Counted from the stretch's first letter, positions 8,779 to 16,654 are shown. The stretch is DNA of 38,145 nucleotides from Caldimicrobium sp964595655 (GCA_964595655.1 CAZQQV010000006.1:1-38145), one strand, 5' to 3'. Made by a program: numbers and translations. Notes: generated by a model not told the origin, from the sequence alone.

Positions 8779-9534
8779 ATTCTTGTTGATCTCTTTTCTT
8801 TCGAAAGGGAAAAAAAGCTTCTTCTCCAAACCCTTTATAAGTATCTTGAGGAAACCTTTTCCAAATATCCCCTTGCCTGTTCCCCCGGATGCAATCTCTG
8901 TTGCACAACCAAAATTTATGCCACCTCTCTTGAGGCTAAATATTTACTTGAGGGGCTTCCAGAGGAGATAAACCTTCATATAGAAGAAAAAAATCTTCCC
9001 CGTCCAAGGTTAACTCACAATCAGACAGCCCTTCTTTATTTTTCAGGAGAAAGCCCTCCGCCTGAGGAAGAAACTCAGCTAATGGCCTGTCCATTTTTAA
9101 ATGAAAAGGGGCTTTGTTCTGTCTATGAAAGAAGGCCTCTTATGTGTCGCATTATGGTTTCCCTTAAGAGATGTGGTCCTTCACAGCCTGCTGAGTTCAC
9201 CGAGGAGCTTTATCTTGTAGGGCTTCTTTCAATGCAAATAGTTGAAAATATTGACCTTTATGGCCTTTATGGAAATCTCTTTGACCTTCTTAAATTCCTC
9301 TCTGACTTAAAAAGTGGAAAGGTGGATGAAATACCTCCTTATCTTCTCTCCAATGTAGAATTTGAAGAGCTTCCCCTTTTGCCTGAGGAAAAGGCATTAA
9401 GGGCCTGGGTTGGTGGTCTATATCGAAAAGAAGTCACTGAGGGTAAGACCTTTAGGGAACTTTTAGACGAAATTAAAGAAAAATTCAAAGAAAGGGAAAG
9501 TTTGAGCTTTCTCAAAGAAATCTTTGCCTCTTGA
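8779..9534 (+). CDS. YkgJ-like cysteine-cluster (CxxCC) protein, probable ATT start
   Basis: Member of the YkgJ/Fli-type zinc- or iron-chelating family; biochemical role unknown. The open frame runs from the stop at 8686 to 9534 and encodes the family's full cysteine set: C-x3-C-x2-CC (CSPGCNLCC, about residues 34-42), then CP..., GLC and PLMCR around residues 104-122. There is no ATG, GTG or TTG before the first cluster in this frame; the first ATG (9082) would delete the CxxCC half. AGGAGG at 8767-8772 sits six bases before ATT 8779, and a strong promoter lies just upstream, so I infer an AUU start (251 aa). A one-base sequencing error near 8783, where TTGs lie in the next frame, is the main alternative. 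The stop is 1 base before pyrK. Confidence 0.75.
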   Translation: MLVDLFSFEREKKLLLQTLYKYLEETFSKYPLACSPGCNLCCTTKIYATSLEAKYLLEGLPEEINLHIEEKNLPRPRLTHNQTALLYFSGESPPPEEETQLMACPFLNEKGLCSVYERRPLMCRIMVSLKRCGPSQPAEFTEELYLVGLLSMQIVENIDLYGLYGNLFDLLKFLSDLKSGKVDEIPPYLLSNVEFEELPLLPEEKALRAWVGGLYRKEVTEGKTFRELLDEIKEKFKERESLSFLKEIFAS

Positions 9535-9535
9535 A

Positions 9536-10300
9536 ATGGAACTAGTAAAAATTCTTAGAAATCAAAGGCTTTCAGAAAGAATCTATCTTATAGAAATCCC
9601 AGCCTCGGGGAAACTTCTTGGAATAAAACCTGGCCAATTTGTGAAAATAAAGCTTCCAGATTTTCGGTATGATCCCCTTTTTCCGAGGCCCTTTACAATA
9701 CATAGTTTTCAAAATCAGGTTCTAAAGATTCTCTATCAGGTGGTGGGGAAGGGAACGCTTGCTTTGAGTAAATTGGCTGAAGGGGAGGAAATTTTTGTGC
9801 TTGGTCCTTTGGGAAGGCCCTATCCTGAGAATATTGAATTTCCCCTTGGGCTTTGTGCAGGAGGGGTTGGCGTTTCGGGATTTGGCTTTTTTCTTGAGAG
9901 GCTTCCTCAACCTTTAAGAGAAAAAACCCTTTTATTTTATGGAGCAAGAACTTCTTCAGACCTTGTAAGGCTTGATTATTTTAAAGACTTTGGCATAGAG
10001 GTAAGGCTTACCACTGAGGATGGATCAGTGGGGAAGAGGGGCTTTATCACAGAGCTTCTTGAAGAGGATCTGAAAAAAGGGAAGATAAAGACCCTTCTTG
10101 CCTGCGGCCCAGCGCCTATGTTAAAGGCAGTAAAAGAGCTTTCTGAAAGATATGGGATTAATGCCTATCTTTCCCTTGAGACTTTTATGGCCTGTGGAAC
10201 GGGCTTTTGCATGGGCTGTGTGATAAAAGCACGGCATGGTGGCTATTTTCATCTCTGTGAGGATGGGCCAACTTTGCCCTCTTCGGAGGTTATTTTCTAA
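9536..10300 (+). CDS. pyrK: Dihydroorotate dehydrogenase electron-transfer subunit PyrK
   Basis: FAD and [2Fe-2S] subunit that passes electrons from dihydroorotate oxidation (PyrD) to NAD+. The N-terminal flavin-binding barrel contains RPFTIHS. The NAD-binding half has GLCAGGVGVSGFGF. The C-terminal cluster cysteines read CGTGFCMGC plus a distal HLC, the PyrK C-x4-C-x2-C-x12-C arrangement. I choose ATG 9536, one base after the preceding stop; an in-frame TTG at 9524 is possible and neither has a clear Shine-Dalgarno. It lies directly before pyrD with a TAATG one-base overlap, so the two subunits are made together. Confidence 0.94.
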   Translation: MELVKILRNQRLSERIYLIEIPASGKLLGIKPGQFVKIKLPDFRYDPLFPRPFTIHSFQNQVLKILYQVVGKGTLALSKLAEGEEIFVLGPLGRPYPENIEFPLGLCAGGVGVSGFGFFLERLPQPLREKTLLFYGARTSSDLVRLDYFKDFGIEVRLTTEDGSVGKRGFITELLEEDLKKGKIKTLLACGPAPMLKAVKELSERYGINAYLSLETFMACGTGFCMGCVIKARHGGYFHLCEDGPTLPSSEVIF

Positions 10301-11193
10301 TGTCAGAAATTTCCTGTGTGATTGGAAATTATTCCTTTAGGACCCCCTTTTTTCTTGCCTCAGGGACATGGGGCCTTGGAGACACCCTTTTAAAATATTT
10401 AACCCCTGAAGAAATAAGAACCTCAATTGGGGCCCTTATCACCAAAGGGCTTTCCCTTGAGCCCATGCCAGGAAATCCTCCTCCAAGGCTCTATGAAACC
10501 CCCTCTGGACTTATCAATTCCATAGGGCTTGAAAATCCAGGGCTTAAAGCTTTTCTTGAAAAGTATTACCCCAAGCTTAAAGCCCTCGAAGTTCCCATAA
10601 TTTTTAATCTTCATGGGAAAACCCTTGAAGAATTCTTTGAAATGGCAGAAATTCTTTCATCAATCAGGGCAGAGGGAATTGAGTTAAATATCTCCTGTCC
10701 CAATGTGAAAGAGGGAGGAATTGCCTTTTCTCAAGATCCTCAAAGGGTTTTTGAGCTTGTGAAGGGTGTAAGAGAACGCTTTCAGGGGTTATTAATTGTG
10801 AAGCTATCTCCTTTTGGGCCAGTCTATGAGGTTGCCAAAAAAGCTGAAGAGGCTGGGGCTCATGCTTTAACAGTTGCCAATACCTACCCTGCCTTGGGAG
10901 TAATCTCCTATGAACCTTTGCAGATTATAAGAGGGGGCCTTTCTGGGCCTGCTATAAAACCATTAACCCTTCGCCTTGTTTTTGAGTTGTCCCAAAGAAT
11001 AAAAATTCCCCTTATAGCCTCTGGCGGAATCATGACTGGAAAGGATGCCCTTGATTATTTTATTTGCGGGGCCAAGGCCTTTCAAATTGGTACAGCTAAC
11101 TTGATTGATCCTGTGGCTCCAATTAAAATTAGAAAGGAATTTGAGGGGCTTTTGCAAACATATGGCGGATTATTTAATAAGGGTTCTTCCTAA
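10300..11193 (+). CDS. pyrD: Dihydroorotate dehydrogenase B, catalytic subunit
   Basis: FMN TIM-barrel enzyme oxidising dihydroorotate to orotate, the fourth step of UMP synthesis. It is 297 aa, class 1B: the catalytic base is the Cys in ELNISCPNVKEGG. The FMN-contact motifs are FFLASGTWG near the N-terminus, IVKLSPF, and the phosphate-binding ASGGIMTGKDALDYF/GAKAFQIGTAN near the C-terminus. The class fits the adjacent pyrK. Its 3' end overlaps hslO by about 32 bases. The product feeds the orotate phosphoribosyltransferase encoded at 13697. Confidence 0.96.
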   Translation: MSEISCVIGNYSFRTPFFLASGTWGLGDTLLKYLTPEEIRTSIGALITKGLSLEPMPGNPPPRLYETPSGLINSIGLENPGLKAFLEKYYPKLKALEVPIIFNLHGKTLEEFFEMAEILSSIRAEGIELNISCPNVKEGGIAFSQDPQRVFELVKGVRERFQGLLIVKLSPFGPVYEVAKKAEEAGAHALTVANTYPALGVISYEPLQIIRGGLSGPAIKPLTLRLVFELSQRIKIPLIASGGIMTGKDALDYFICGAKAFQIGTANLIDPVAPIKIRKEFEGLLQTYGGLFNKGSS

Positions 11194-12049
11194 GAATTTT
11201 AATTTTAGAGCCTTTGGAGTTTTTCTTCCTCAAGCTGTTGAAACCGCAAGAAGGCGCCAGGGCCTTTCTCATGTTGCTACTGCTGCCCTTGGGAGAGCCC
11301 TTGCAGGGGTAGCTCTTCTCTCAGCGGATCTTAAATTCGGAAAAATTCTTATTCAAATAAACGGAGGAGGCCCCCTTGGTGAAATCCTTGCAGAGGCTGA
11401 TTATCAGGGAAATTTAAGAGGCCTTGTGAAAAATCCCTCGGTTTATCTTCCTCCGGAGAATAAAAAGCTTCCTGTGGGTAAGGCTGTAGGTAAAGAGGGA
11501 TATATAAATGTGATAAGGGATTACGGCTTGAAAGAGATTTATCAAAGTTCTTCAAAGCTTATTTCAGGAGAGATTGCAGAGGACTTAGCCTATTATCTTA
11601 CCACCTCTGAACAGGTGCCTTCAGCATGCGCCCTTGGAGTTCTTGTTGATATTGATGGAAGGGTCATTACTGCAGGAGGTTTTCTAATTCAAAAACTTCC
11701 AGAGGCTGATGAGTCAGAAATTTCTTATCTTGAAAAAAGGCTTTTAGAGATAAAACCAGTTACCGAATATCTCTCTCAGGGGACAAAAATTGAGGAAATA
11801 CTTGAGGATATCTTTGGTGAGATTGAAATCCTTGAAAGAAGAGAAATAAGGTTCAAATGTACCTGTAGCATTGAAAGGGTAGAAGAGGCCTTAATTGCTC
11901 TTGGTAAAGAAGAGCTTGAAGAGATGCTTAAAGAAGAAAAACCCGTTGAGGTAACCTGCGAGTTTTGCAAAGAAAAGTATCACATATCCCTTGAGAGGCT
12001 AAAAGAACTTATAGAAGAAATTGAAAGGAGAAAAGCATGTTCAGGATAA
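11162..12049 (+). CDS. hslO: Redox-regulated chaperone Hsp33
   Basis: Cytoplasmic holdase chaperone activated by oxidation of a zinc-binding cysteine centre. The C-terminal zinc site is present as CTC about 60 residues before the end and CEFC about 27 residues later (CxC...CxxC). The N-terminal domain shows RRRQGLSHVATAALGRALAG and the INGGGPLGEILAEAD motif. The start at ATG 11162 gives 295 aa, the usual Hsp33 length; an open frame continues upstream to 11105 but only inside pyrD. The 32-base overlap with pyrD implies co-translation. An oxidative-stress chaperone next to a flavoenzyme pair in an anaerobe is suggestive but unproven. Confidence 0.95.
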   Translation: MADYLIRVLPKNFNFRAFGVFLPQAVETARRRQGLSHVATAALGRALAGVALLSADLKFGKILIQINGGGPLGEILAEADYQGNLRGLVKNPSVYLPPENKKLPVGKAVGKEGYINVIRDYGLKEIYQSSSKLISGEIAEDLAYYLTTSEQVPSACALGVLVDIDGRVITAGGFLIQKLPEADESEISYLEKRLLEIKPVTEYLSQGTKIEEILEDIFGEIEILERREIRFKCTCSIERVEEALIALGKEELEEMLKEEKPVEVTCEFCKEKYHISLERLKELIEEIERRKACSG

Positions 12050-12333
12050 TTTTGTGGATAATTATTCTTCTTTTGGTTACTTTTTTTGTGATTTTCAATG
12101 TGGAACCAAAAGTGAGTGTTCATCTTTTACCTGGAGTATCCCTGGAGGGTATGCCCCTATCTTTGGTGATTATGGTTAGTTTTATATTGGGATTATTATT
12201 TGGGTTTCTTATATTTTTTCCTCAATTAATAAAGGCTAAAATGAGAATAAGCCATCTTGAAAGGGAGATAAAAAAGTCTCAGTCTCAGGCCAAAGAGGTC
12301 AAAGAAAGTGCCCCGAATAGCCCCACTTCTTGA
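12037..12333 (+). CDS. LapA-domain (DUF1049) small membrane protein
   Basis: A 98 aa protein with two hydrophobic helices (about residues 2-24 and 40-65), separated by a short periplasmic loop, then a basic coiled segment ending in a polar tail. This is the lipopolysaccharide assembly protein A (LapA/YciS-like) layout. In enterobacteria LapA works with LapB in LPS assembly and LpxC turnover; no lapB is next to it here. GGAG lies seven bases before the ATG. It overlaps hslO by 13 bases and the following hydrolase by 26, so it belongs to the same transcript. Confidence 0.78.
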   Translation: MFRIILWIIILLLVTFFVIFNVEPKVSVHLLPGVSLEGMPLSLVIMVSFILGLLFGFLIFFPQLIKAKMRISHLEREIKKSQSQAKEVKESAPNSPTS

Positions 12334-13369
12334 ACTTATAAAGGAGGGAGTAAAAGAGGGGGTCTTTCCAGGAGCCGTCTGCGGAATCTTTTATCAGCAA
12401 AAATCTTACATTCTTGCAGGAGGATTTGCCTCCCTTACTCCCTTTATTGAGCCTGTTGAAGAGGAATTTCTTTATGACCTTGCCTCTTTAACAAAACCCC
12501 TTGCCCTTGGGATAACCCTTATTTATCTTCTTGATAGGAGACCACTCTTTGATCTTGAAAAACCTCTTGGCCACTATCTTGAGGTTGAAAAGCCCCTTTC
12601 AGAGATTCCCCTTTTCCGCTTTTTAAATCATACCTCAGGGCTTTCAGCCTGGTATCCCTTCTATAAGGAAAAGCCCATAACCCTTGAGAGAATTTTTAAG
12701 CGGATAAAGAAATTACCCCTTGAATACGAGCCAGGAAAGGGGTGTCTTTATTCGGACTTAAATTTCTATCTTTTTACTTATCTTTTGGAAAAACTCTATA
12801 AAAAGCCCTTTGAAGAGTTATTTGAAGAGGTAAAAAGAAACATATCCTTTTCAAGAAGGGCTAAACTTACATTTAAACCCCTTTTCAAAGGGATTGATCA
12901 GGAAAGAATTGTTCCAACTTCCTTTGATCCAGAAACAAAAAAGATTTTAAGAGGCATCGTTGAAGATGAAAACACAAGAGCCCTTTCTGGAGTAAGCGGA
13001 GTTGCAGGGCTTTTTGGGAATGTATATGGAGTTATGGATCTCTTGATAGAGTTGTTTAAAGCCTATGAAGGTGAAAAGGAAGTTTTCAATCCCCATATTG
13101 TGCGCTATTTTTTTGATTTTAGGGATCCTCAATCGGATTTTGCCTTAGCCTTCATGAGGCCATCCGGAAAGGGATACTCTGCAACAGGGGGTGCCTTTTC
13201 AGAAAAAACTGTTGGTCATCTTGGATATACAGGCTGTTCCTTTTTTATGGACCTTGAAAAAGAGCTTATTGTTATCCTTTTAACAAATCGGGTTCATCCT
13301 CAAAGGGGAAATGAGGCCATAAGGGAATTTCGCCCCAAGTTTCATATGGCGGTTGTTGAAAATCTCTAA
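12308..13369 (+). CDS. Serine hydrolase of the class C beta-lactamase/PBP family
   Basis: Penicillin-binding-protein-fold hydrolase, 353 aa. It has the nucleophile tetrad SLTK in DLASLTKPLALG, a YSD triad (YSDLNF) in place of YxN, and a third motif GHLGYTGC. The YSD form is common in the esterase/transpeptidase-like members rather than true beta-lactamases. There is no signal peptide, so it is probably cytoplasmic; the substrate is unknown. The GTG start overlaps the LapA-like gene by 26 bases. It is the last gene of the run that begins at 8779. Confidence 0.82.
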   Translation: MPRIAPLLELIKEGVKEGVFPGAVCGIFYQQKSYILAGGFASLTPFIEPVEEEFLYDLASLTKPLALGITLIYLLDRRPLFDLEKPLGHYLEVEKPLSEIPLFRFLNHTSGLSAWYPFYKEKPITLERIFKRIKKLPLEYEPGKGCLYSDLNFYLFTYLLEKLYKKPFEELFEEVKRNISFSRRAKLTFKPLFKGIDQERIVPTSFDPETKKILRGIVEDENTRALSGVSGVAGLFGNVYGVMDLLIELFKAYEGEKEVFNPHIVRYFFDFRDPQSDFALAFMRPSGKGYSATGGAFSEKTVGHLGYTGCSFFMDLEKELIVILLTNRVHPQRGNEAIREFRPKFHMAVVENL

Positions 13370-13371
13370 AG

Positions 13372-13399
13372 CACCTCATTCTTGAGTAGGTGAGCTTTT
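13372..13399 (+). terminator. Weak possible terminator after the serine hydrolase
   Basis: CACCT (13372-13376) pairs with AGGTG (13388-13392), with a partly self-complementary loop (CTCA/TGAG) inside. TTTT follows at 13396-13399. The stem is short and the T-run modest, so the call is tentative. Confidence 0.3.
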
Positions 13400-13480
13400 A
13401 CCAGTTACTTTTTTCATAATAATCTTTTCGAGGAAGTTTCTTTTGTATGGGCAAGAGCTTTAGTCTGCGTTTAAATACTT

Positions 13481-13509
13481 ATTACAAATCCCAAAATCGG
13501 TAGTATAAT
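13481..13509 (+). promoter_or_regulatory. Upstream promoter-like element P1 of the PilZ-pyrE region
   Basis: ATTACA at 13481-13486 and a perfect TATAAT at 13504-13509, 17-base spacer. The -35 matches consensus at four of six positions. A transcript from here would carry a leader of about 180 bases. Confidence 0.45.
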
Positions 13510-13568
13510 GGGTAAAGTTTTCAATTGAGATTTTTAGCTCTGCTTTAGCGCTTTTGGCTATTTATTCC

Positions 13569-13596
13569 TTGAGAAAGGGGAAAACTTTGTTATACT
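13569..13596 (+). promoter_or_regulatory. Promoter P2 of the PilZ-pyrE gene
   Basis: TTGAGA at 13569-13574 and TATACT at 13591-13596 with a 16-base spacer. The predicted start is near 13603, leaving a leader of about 95 bases that contains the 20-codon open frame. Confidence 0.6.
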
Positions 13597-13613
13597 AAGG
13601 TTGCAAGGGAGAG

Positions 13614-13676
13614 ATGCTTTTTTATAGTTTGAAAAACACAATCTTTATTTGCAATTTTAGAGCCTTTTTAAAATAA
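13614..13676 (+). CDS. Possible 20-codon leader ORF
   Basis: ATG 13614 with AAGGGAGAG immediately upstream opens a 20-codon frame ending in TAA at 13674. The frame is rich in Phe, Leu, Asn and Lys. It lies between promoter P2 and the PilZ-pyrE start. It could be a translated leader, as known for some pyr genes, or simply an AT-rich accident. No attenuator hairpin was identified. Confidence 0.25.
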   Translation: MLFYSLKNTIFICNFRAFLK

Positions 13677-13696
13677 AATCCAGTAAAAATGCAGGT

Positions 13697-14671
13697 ATGA
13701 GGGAAAAAAGGAAATATTTGCGTATCCCCTTTCAGGAAAGGGTAGAGTTCCTTTGTTCTAAAGGAGAGTTTTCAGGCTACTTGAAAGACTTTTCTATCGC
13801 CTCATTTTTTATAGAAAATTCTGAGTATATACCAGCCCTAAATGAAGAGATAACCCTGGTTTTGGACCTAAAAGATACTGAGCCACCTATTAAAATTTTT
13901 TTGAAAGGAAAGGTCGCAAGAATTGAAGAAGGAAAGGGCTTTGCAGTAAAAATTACGAGTATCTCTCAAGAATCCTTTCAACACTTAAAAAACTTTTTAA
14001 TGTATAATGCACCATCTCCCGAAATTGCAGAGCTTGAAATTAGAAAGTTTTTAGGGGAATATAATGAGGCGCATCATCTGATAAAGGCTCTGAATATCTT
14101 TTTTCTCAAGGAAGAGATTATGTCCTATTTGATTGAGAGGGCCTTTCTTTACAGTCCAGAAAATCCCTTTACTCTTGCCAGTGGTAAAAAAAGCCCCTAT
14201 TATCTTGATTGCAGGCAAATTACCCTTTATGGCCCAAGCTATAAACTTATTGGAGAGCTTTTCTGGGAAGAGCTGAGGTATACTGATATTGAAGGTGTTG
14301 CAGGTATGAGTATGGGGGCAGATCCCATAGTGTGTGGAATTCTTTCTGCTGCCTTGAACGAAGACAGAGCCCTTGAAGGAATTTTAATTCGCAAGGAACC
14401 AAAAAAATATGGCACAGGCAAACAGCTTGAAGGGAGATTCTGGAAAGGCATGAAAATAGCAGTAGTTGAAGATGTGGTTACCACAGGGGGCTCTTTGATT
14501 AAGGCTATTGAGGCCTGTGAAAAAGAGGGGCTAAACATCGTGGCAGTTCTTGCTCTTGTTGACAGACAAGAGGGAGGAAAGGAGGCTATCAAAGAGAAAG
14601 GCTATAACCTTAAAGCCTTCTTCACCCTTCCTGAGATTATTACCTCTTATCAGCAAAGAAAAGACTCTTAA
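13697..14671 (+). CDS. pyrE: PilZ domain-orotate phosphoribosyltransferase fusion
   Basis: Residues ~140-324 are a complete orotate phosphoribosyltransferase, which makes OMP from orotate and PRPP. They include SGKKSPYYLD (162-171), the catalytic loop RKEPKKYGTGKQLEG (232-246, with Tyr where the family usually has His) and the PRPP loop VVEDVVTTGGS (256-266). Residues 1-~105 are a PilZ-like barrel with R5xxxR9 and DFS (31-33) of the DxSxxG motif; the final Gly is Ser36. A linker of about 35 residues joins them. The 324 aa are one uninterrupted frame. An internal ATG at 14120 (Met142) with AAGGAAGAG upstream could give a short PyrE-only product. The natural reading is c-di-GMP or ligand control of pyrimidine synthesis, which is inference. 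The initial ATG has only a weak ribosome-binding site. Confidence 0.9.
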   Translation: MREKRKYLRIPFQERVEFLCSKGEFSGYLKDFSIASFFIENSEYIPALNEEITLVLDLKDTEPPIKIFLKGKVARIEEGKGFAVKITSISQESFQHLKNFLMYNAPSPEIAELEIRKFLGEYNEAHHLIKALNIFFLKEEIMSYLIERAFLYSPENPFTLASGKKSPYYLDCRQITLYGPSYKLIGELFWEELRYTDIEGVAGMSMGADPIVCGILSAALNEDRALEGILIRKEPKKYGTGKQLEGRFWKGMKIAVVEDVVTTGGSLIKAIEACEKEGLNIVAVLALVDRQEGGKEAIKEKGYNLKAFFTLPEIITSYQQRKDS

Positions 14672-14673
14672 AG

Positions 14674-15432
14674 ATGTCAGAAATTCTCCTTCTTGCCTCT
14701 GTTTTCTTTGTCTCTGCCTTGATTCATGGATTGGTTGGCTTTGCCTTTGCGCTTACAGCTCTTCCTCTTATTGCCGTCTTTAAAAGCGTTAAATTTGCCG
14801 TTCCCCTTCTTTCTCTTTTCTCCTTCACAGTAAATCTTCTTATGCTTTTTATTCTTAAGGAAAAACGCATTTTCAAAATACCCCTTAGATTTTTCTTAGT
14901 AATAATTTTTGGGACTATTCTTGGTGTTAGAGGTTTTACACTTTCCTCAGAGTATATTCTTAGAGTGATTTTATTTATAGCTATTACTGTTTTTTTTCTC
15001 TGGGAACTTTATCAGCTTAAGTATCACAAAAAAATTCAATTTGTTCACAACATTGATCCTGAGGTTTTTAAAAATCCCAAGGCTTTGGTTATAGCTTTTA
15101 TGGTTGGATTTTTAGCAGGACTTCTCAACACACCAGGACCTCCAATTGTTATGTATCTAACCCTTTTGCGATTTGATAAAAATCTCTTTAAGGCCACTTT
15201 GCAAATTATTTTTGCCTTTTCTGCCCTTAATGCAGCAATTAATCATTATCTTGCGGGAAACTTGACTTTGGAGCTTTTTAAAATATATCTTATTTGCATG
15301 CCTGTTGTAATTGTGGGAATGTTAATTGGCCAAAAATTATATCTCAGAATGAGTAATCGGGTTTTTTATTATTTAGTAAATGTTTTTCTTTTAATTTCTG
15401 CCTTTTTGTTGCTTATTAAACCTCATAGTTAG
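14674..15432 (+). CDS. TauE/SafE-family membrane exporter (probable sulfite/organosulfonate type)
   Basis: A 252 aa membrane protein with about eight hydrophobic segments in two halves. Each half begins with the family-type glycine-rich turn: ALIHGLVGFAFALTALPL near the N-terminus and GFLAGLLNTPGPPIVMYLTL after the central loop. This is the TauE/SafE (DUF81) fold, whose characterised members export sulfite or sulfoacetate. That would suit a sulfur-metabolising anaerobe, but the substrate cannot be read from sequence. It starts two bases after the pyrE stop and ends nine bases before argJ, so it is likely co-transcribed. Confidence 0.85.
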   Translation: MSEILLLASVFFVSALIHGLVGFAFALTALPLIAVFKSVKFAVPLLSLFSFTVNLLMLFILKEKRIFKIPLRFFLVIIFGTILGVRGFTLSSEYILRVILFIAITVFFLWELYQLKYHKKIQFVHNIDPEVFKNPKALVIAFMVGFLAGLLNTPGPPIVMYLTLLRFDKNLFKATLQIIFAFSALNAAINHYLAGNLTLELFKIYLICMPVVIVGMLIGQKLYLRMSNRVFYYLVNVFLLISAFLLLIKPHS

Positions 15433-15441
15433 GAGAAACCT

Positions 15442-16590
15442 ATGGAGATACCAGAGGGATTTCTTTTTTCTGCTGTTGCTTCAGGCATAAGGAAAAAGGG
15501 GCGTCTTGATCTTGGTTTAATTTTTTGCAGGGAAAAGGGGGTTTCCTGGGGTGTTTTTACGAAAAACAGTATAAAGGCTTCCCCTGTGATTATCGGGAAA
15601 AAACATATAAAGAATCCCACAACACGGGCTATTCTTGCTAACAGCGGAATTGCCAATGCCTGCACAGGTAAAGAGGGGATTGAAAGGGCAGAAAGAATTC
15701 TGAAGGCCCTTTCAGAAAAACTATCTATTAAAATAGAAGAGATCCTTCCTGCATCAACAGGCGTTATTGGAGAGCAACTTCCTGAGGATAAGATTATTTC
15801 TCATCTTCCTGAACTGATAGAGAGGCTTTCTCCTTCGGGTTATACCGACTTTGCTCAGGCCATTATGACCACAGATACCTTTCCCAAAATGGTTTCTCGT
15901 GTAACTAAGGATGGAGTGGTTCTTTTAGGAATTGCTAAGGGTGCAGGAATGATTGCCCCCAATATGGCCACCATGCTTGCCTTTGTGTTAACAGACGGAA
16001 GGCTTGCCAAGGAGGACTTAAAGGACCTTCTTTTAAAAGCCGTTGAAGAATCCTTTAATAGAATAACTGTTGATGGAGATACAAGCACAAATGATACCGT
16101 TTATGCCCTTTCAAGTCAAAAAAGGGAGATAAAAGACTGGAGGGAATTTACTGAAAAGTTTAAAGAGGTTCTTTATGAGCTCTCCAAAATGATTGTGAAA
16201 GATGGGGAGGGGGCATCCAAGGTCATTAAAATTATGGTAAAAGGGGCAAAGACTAAGGAAGAAGCAAAAAGGCTTTCCATGGCTGTAGCTAATTCTCCTC
16301 TTGTGAAAACCGCCTTTTATGGAGAAGATCCTAACTGGGGAAGAATTATGGCTTCCCTTGGAAAAACTGAAATTCCCCTAAACCCAGAGGAAATAGAAAT
16401 TTATCTAAATGGAATTCCCTGGATAATTAATTTAAAGCCTATTAGTGAAGAGGAAGTGCTTAAAAGGGAGATGCGAAAAAGTGAATTGTCTCTTTTAATT
16501 AGACTAAAAAGGGGGAAACAGAGTTATTGGGTTTTAACCTGCGATTTAACTGAGGATTACATAAGGATTAACGCCTCATACAGAAGTTAG
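15442..16590 (+). CDS. argJ: Bifunctional ornithine acetyltransferase/N-acetylglutamate synthase ArgJ
   Basis: Transfers the acetyl group from N-acetylornithine to glutamate, recycling it in arginine synthesis, and may also acetylate glutamate from acetyl-CoA. It is 382 aa with the self-cleavage site in KGAGMIAPNMATMLAF: cleavage between Ala176 and Thr177 would make alpha and beta chains with Thr177 as nucleophile. Other family blocks are ANSGIANACTG, PASTGVIG, TVDGDTSTND and YGEDPNWGRI. The ATG follows TAGGAGAAACC. argG lies 6 kb downstream; the other arg genes are not in the window. Confidence 0.96.
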   Translation: MEIPEGFLFSAVASGIRKKGRLDLGLIFCREKGVSWGVFTKNSIKASPVIIGKKHIKNPTTRAILANSGIANACTGKEGIERAERILKALSEKLSIKIEEILPASTGVIGEQLPEDKIISHLPELIERLSPSGYTDFAQAIMTTDTFPKMVSRVTKDGVVLLGIAKGAGMIAPNMATMLAFVLTDGRLAKEDLKDLLLKAVEESFNRITVDGDTSTNDTVYALSSQKREIKDWREFTEKFKEVLYELSKMIVKDGEGASKVIKIMVKGAKTKEEAKRLSMAVANSPLVKTAFYGEDPNWGRIMASLGKTEIPLNPEEIEIYLNGIPWIINLKPISEEEVLKREMRKSELSLLIRLKRGKQSYWVLTCDLTEDYIRINASYRS

Positions 16591-16654
16591 TATAAAGATT
16601 TTACTTTTAGTTGAAAACAGAATTCTTAAAATAAACTTGGAGAGGTAAAGAGTA

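Larger units (their letters stand above)
13370..13696. other. 327-base gap with two promoter-like elements and a mini-ORF
   Basis: The longest gap in the window, with no protein gene of normal size. From left to right it holds a weak hairpin with a T-run (13372-13399), a TATAAT-type promoter (13481-13509), a second promoter (13569-13596), and a 20-codon open frame at 13614-13676. No tRNA fold or known riboswitch was recognised. A small RNA or leader between the two promoters is possible. Confidence 0.5.

Noticed and set aside
8783..8971. 62-codon ORF starting at TTG 8783
   Set aside because: It is the wrong frame over the CxxCC-encoding part of the YkgJ-like gene; its translation is Pro/Ser-rich with no family features.
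11105..11161. Longer Hsp33 start
   Set aside because: The extra 19 residues lie wholly inside pyrD and precede the normal family N-terminus at ATG 11162.
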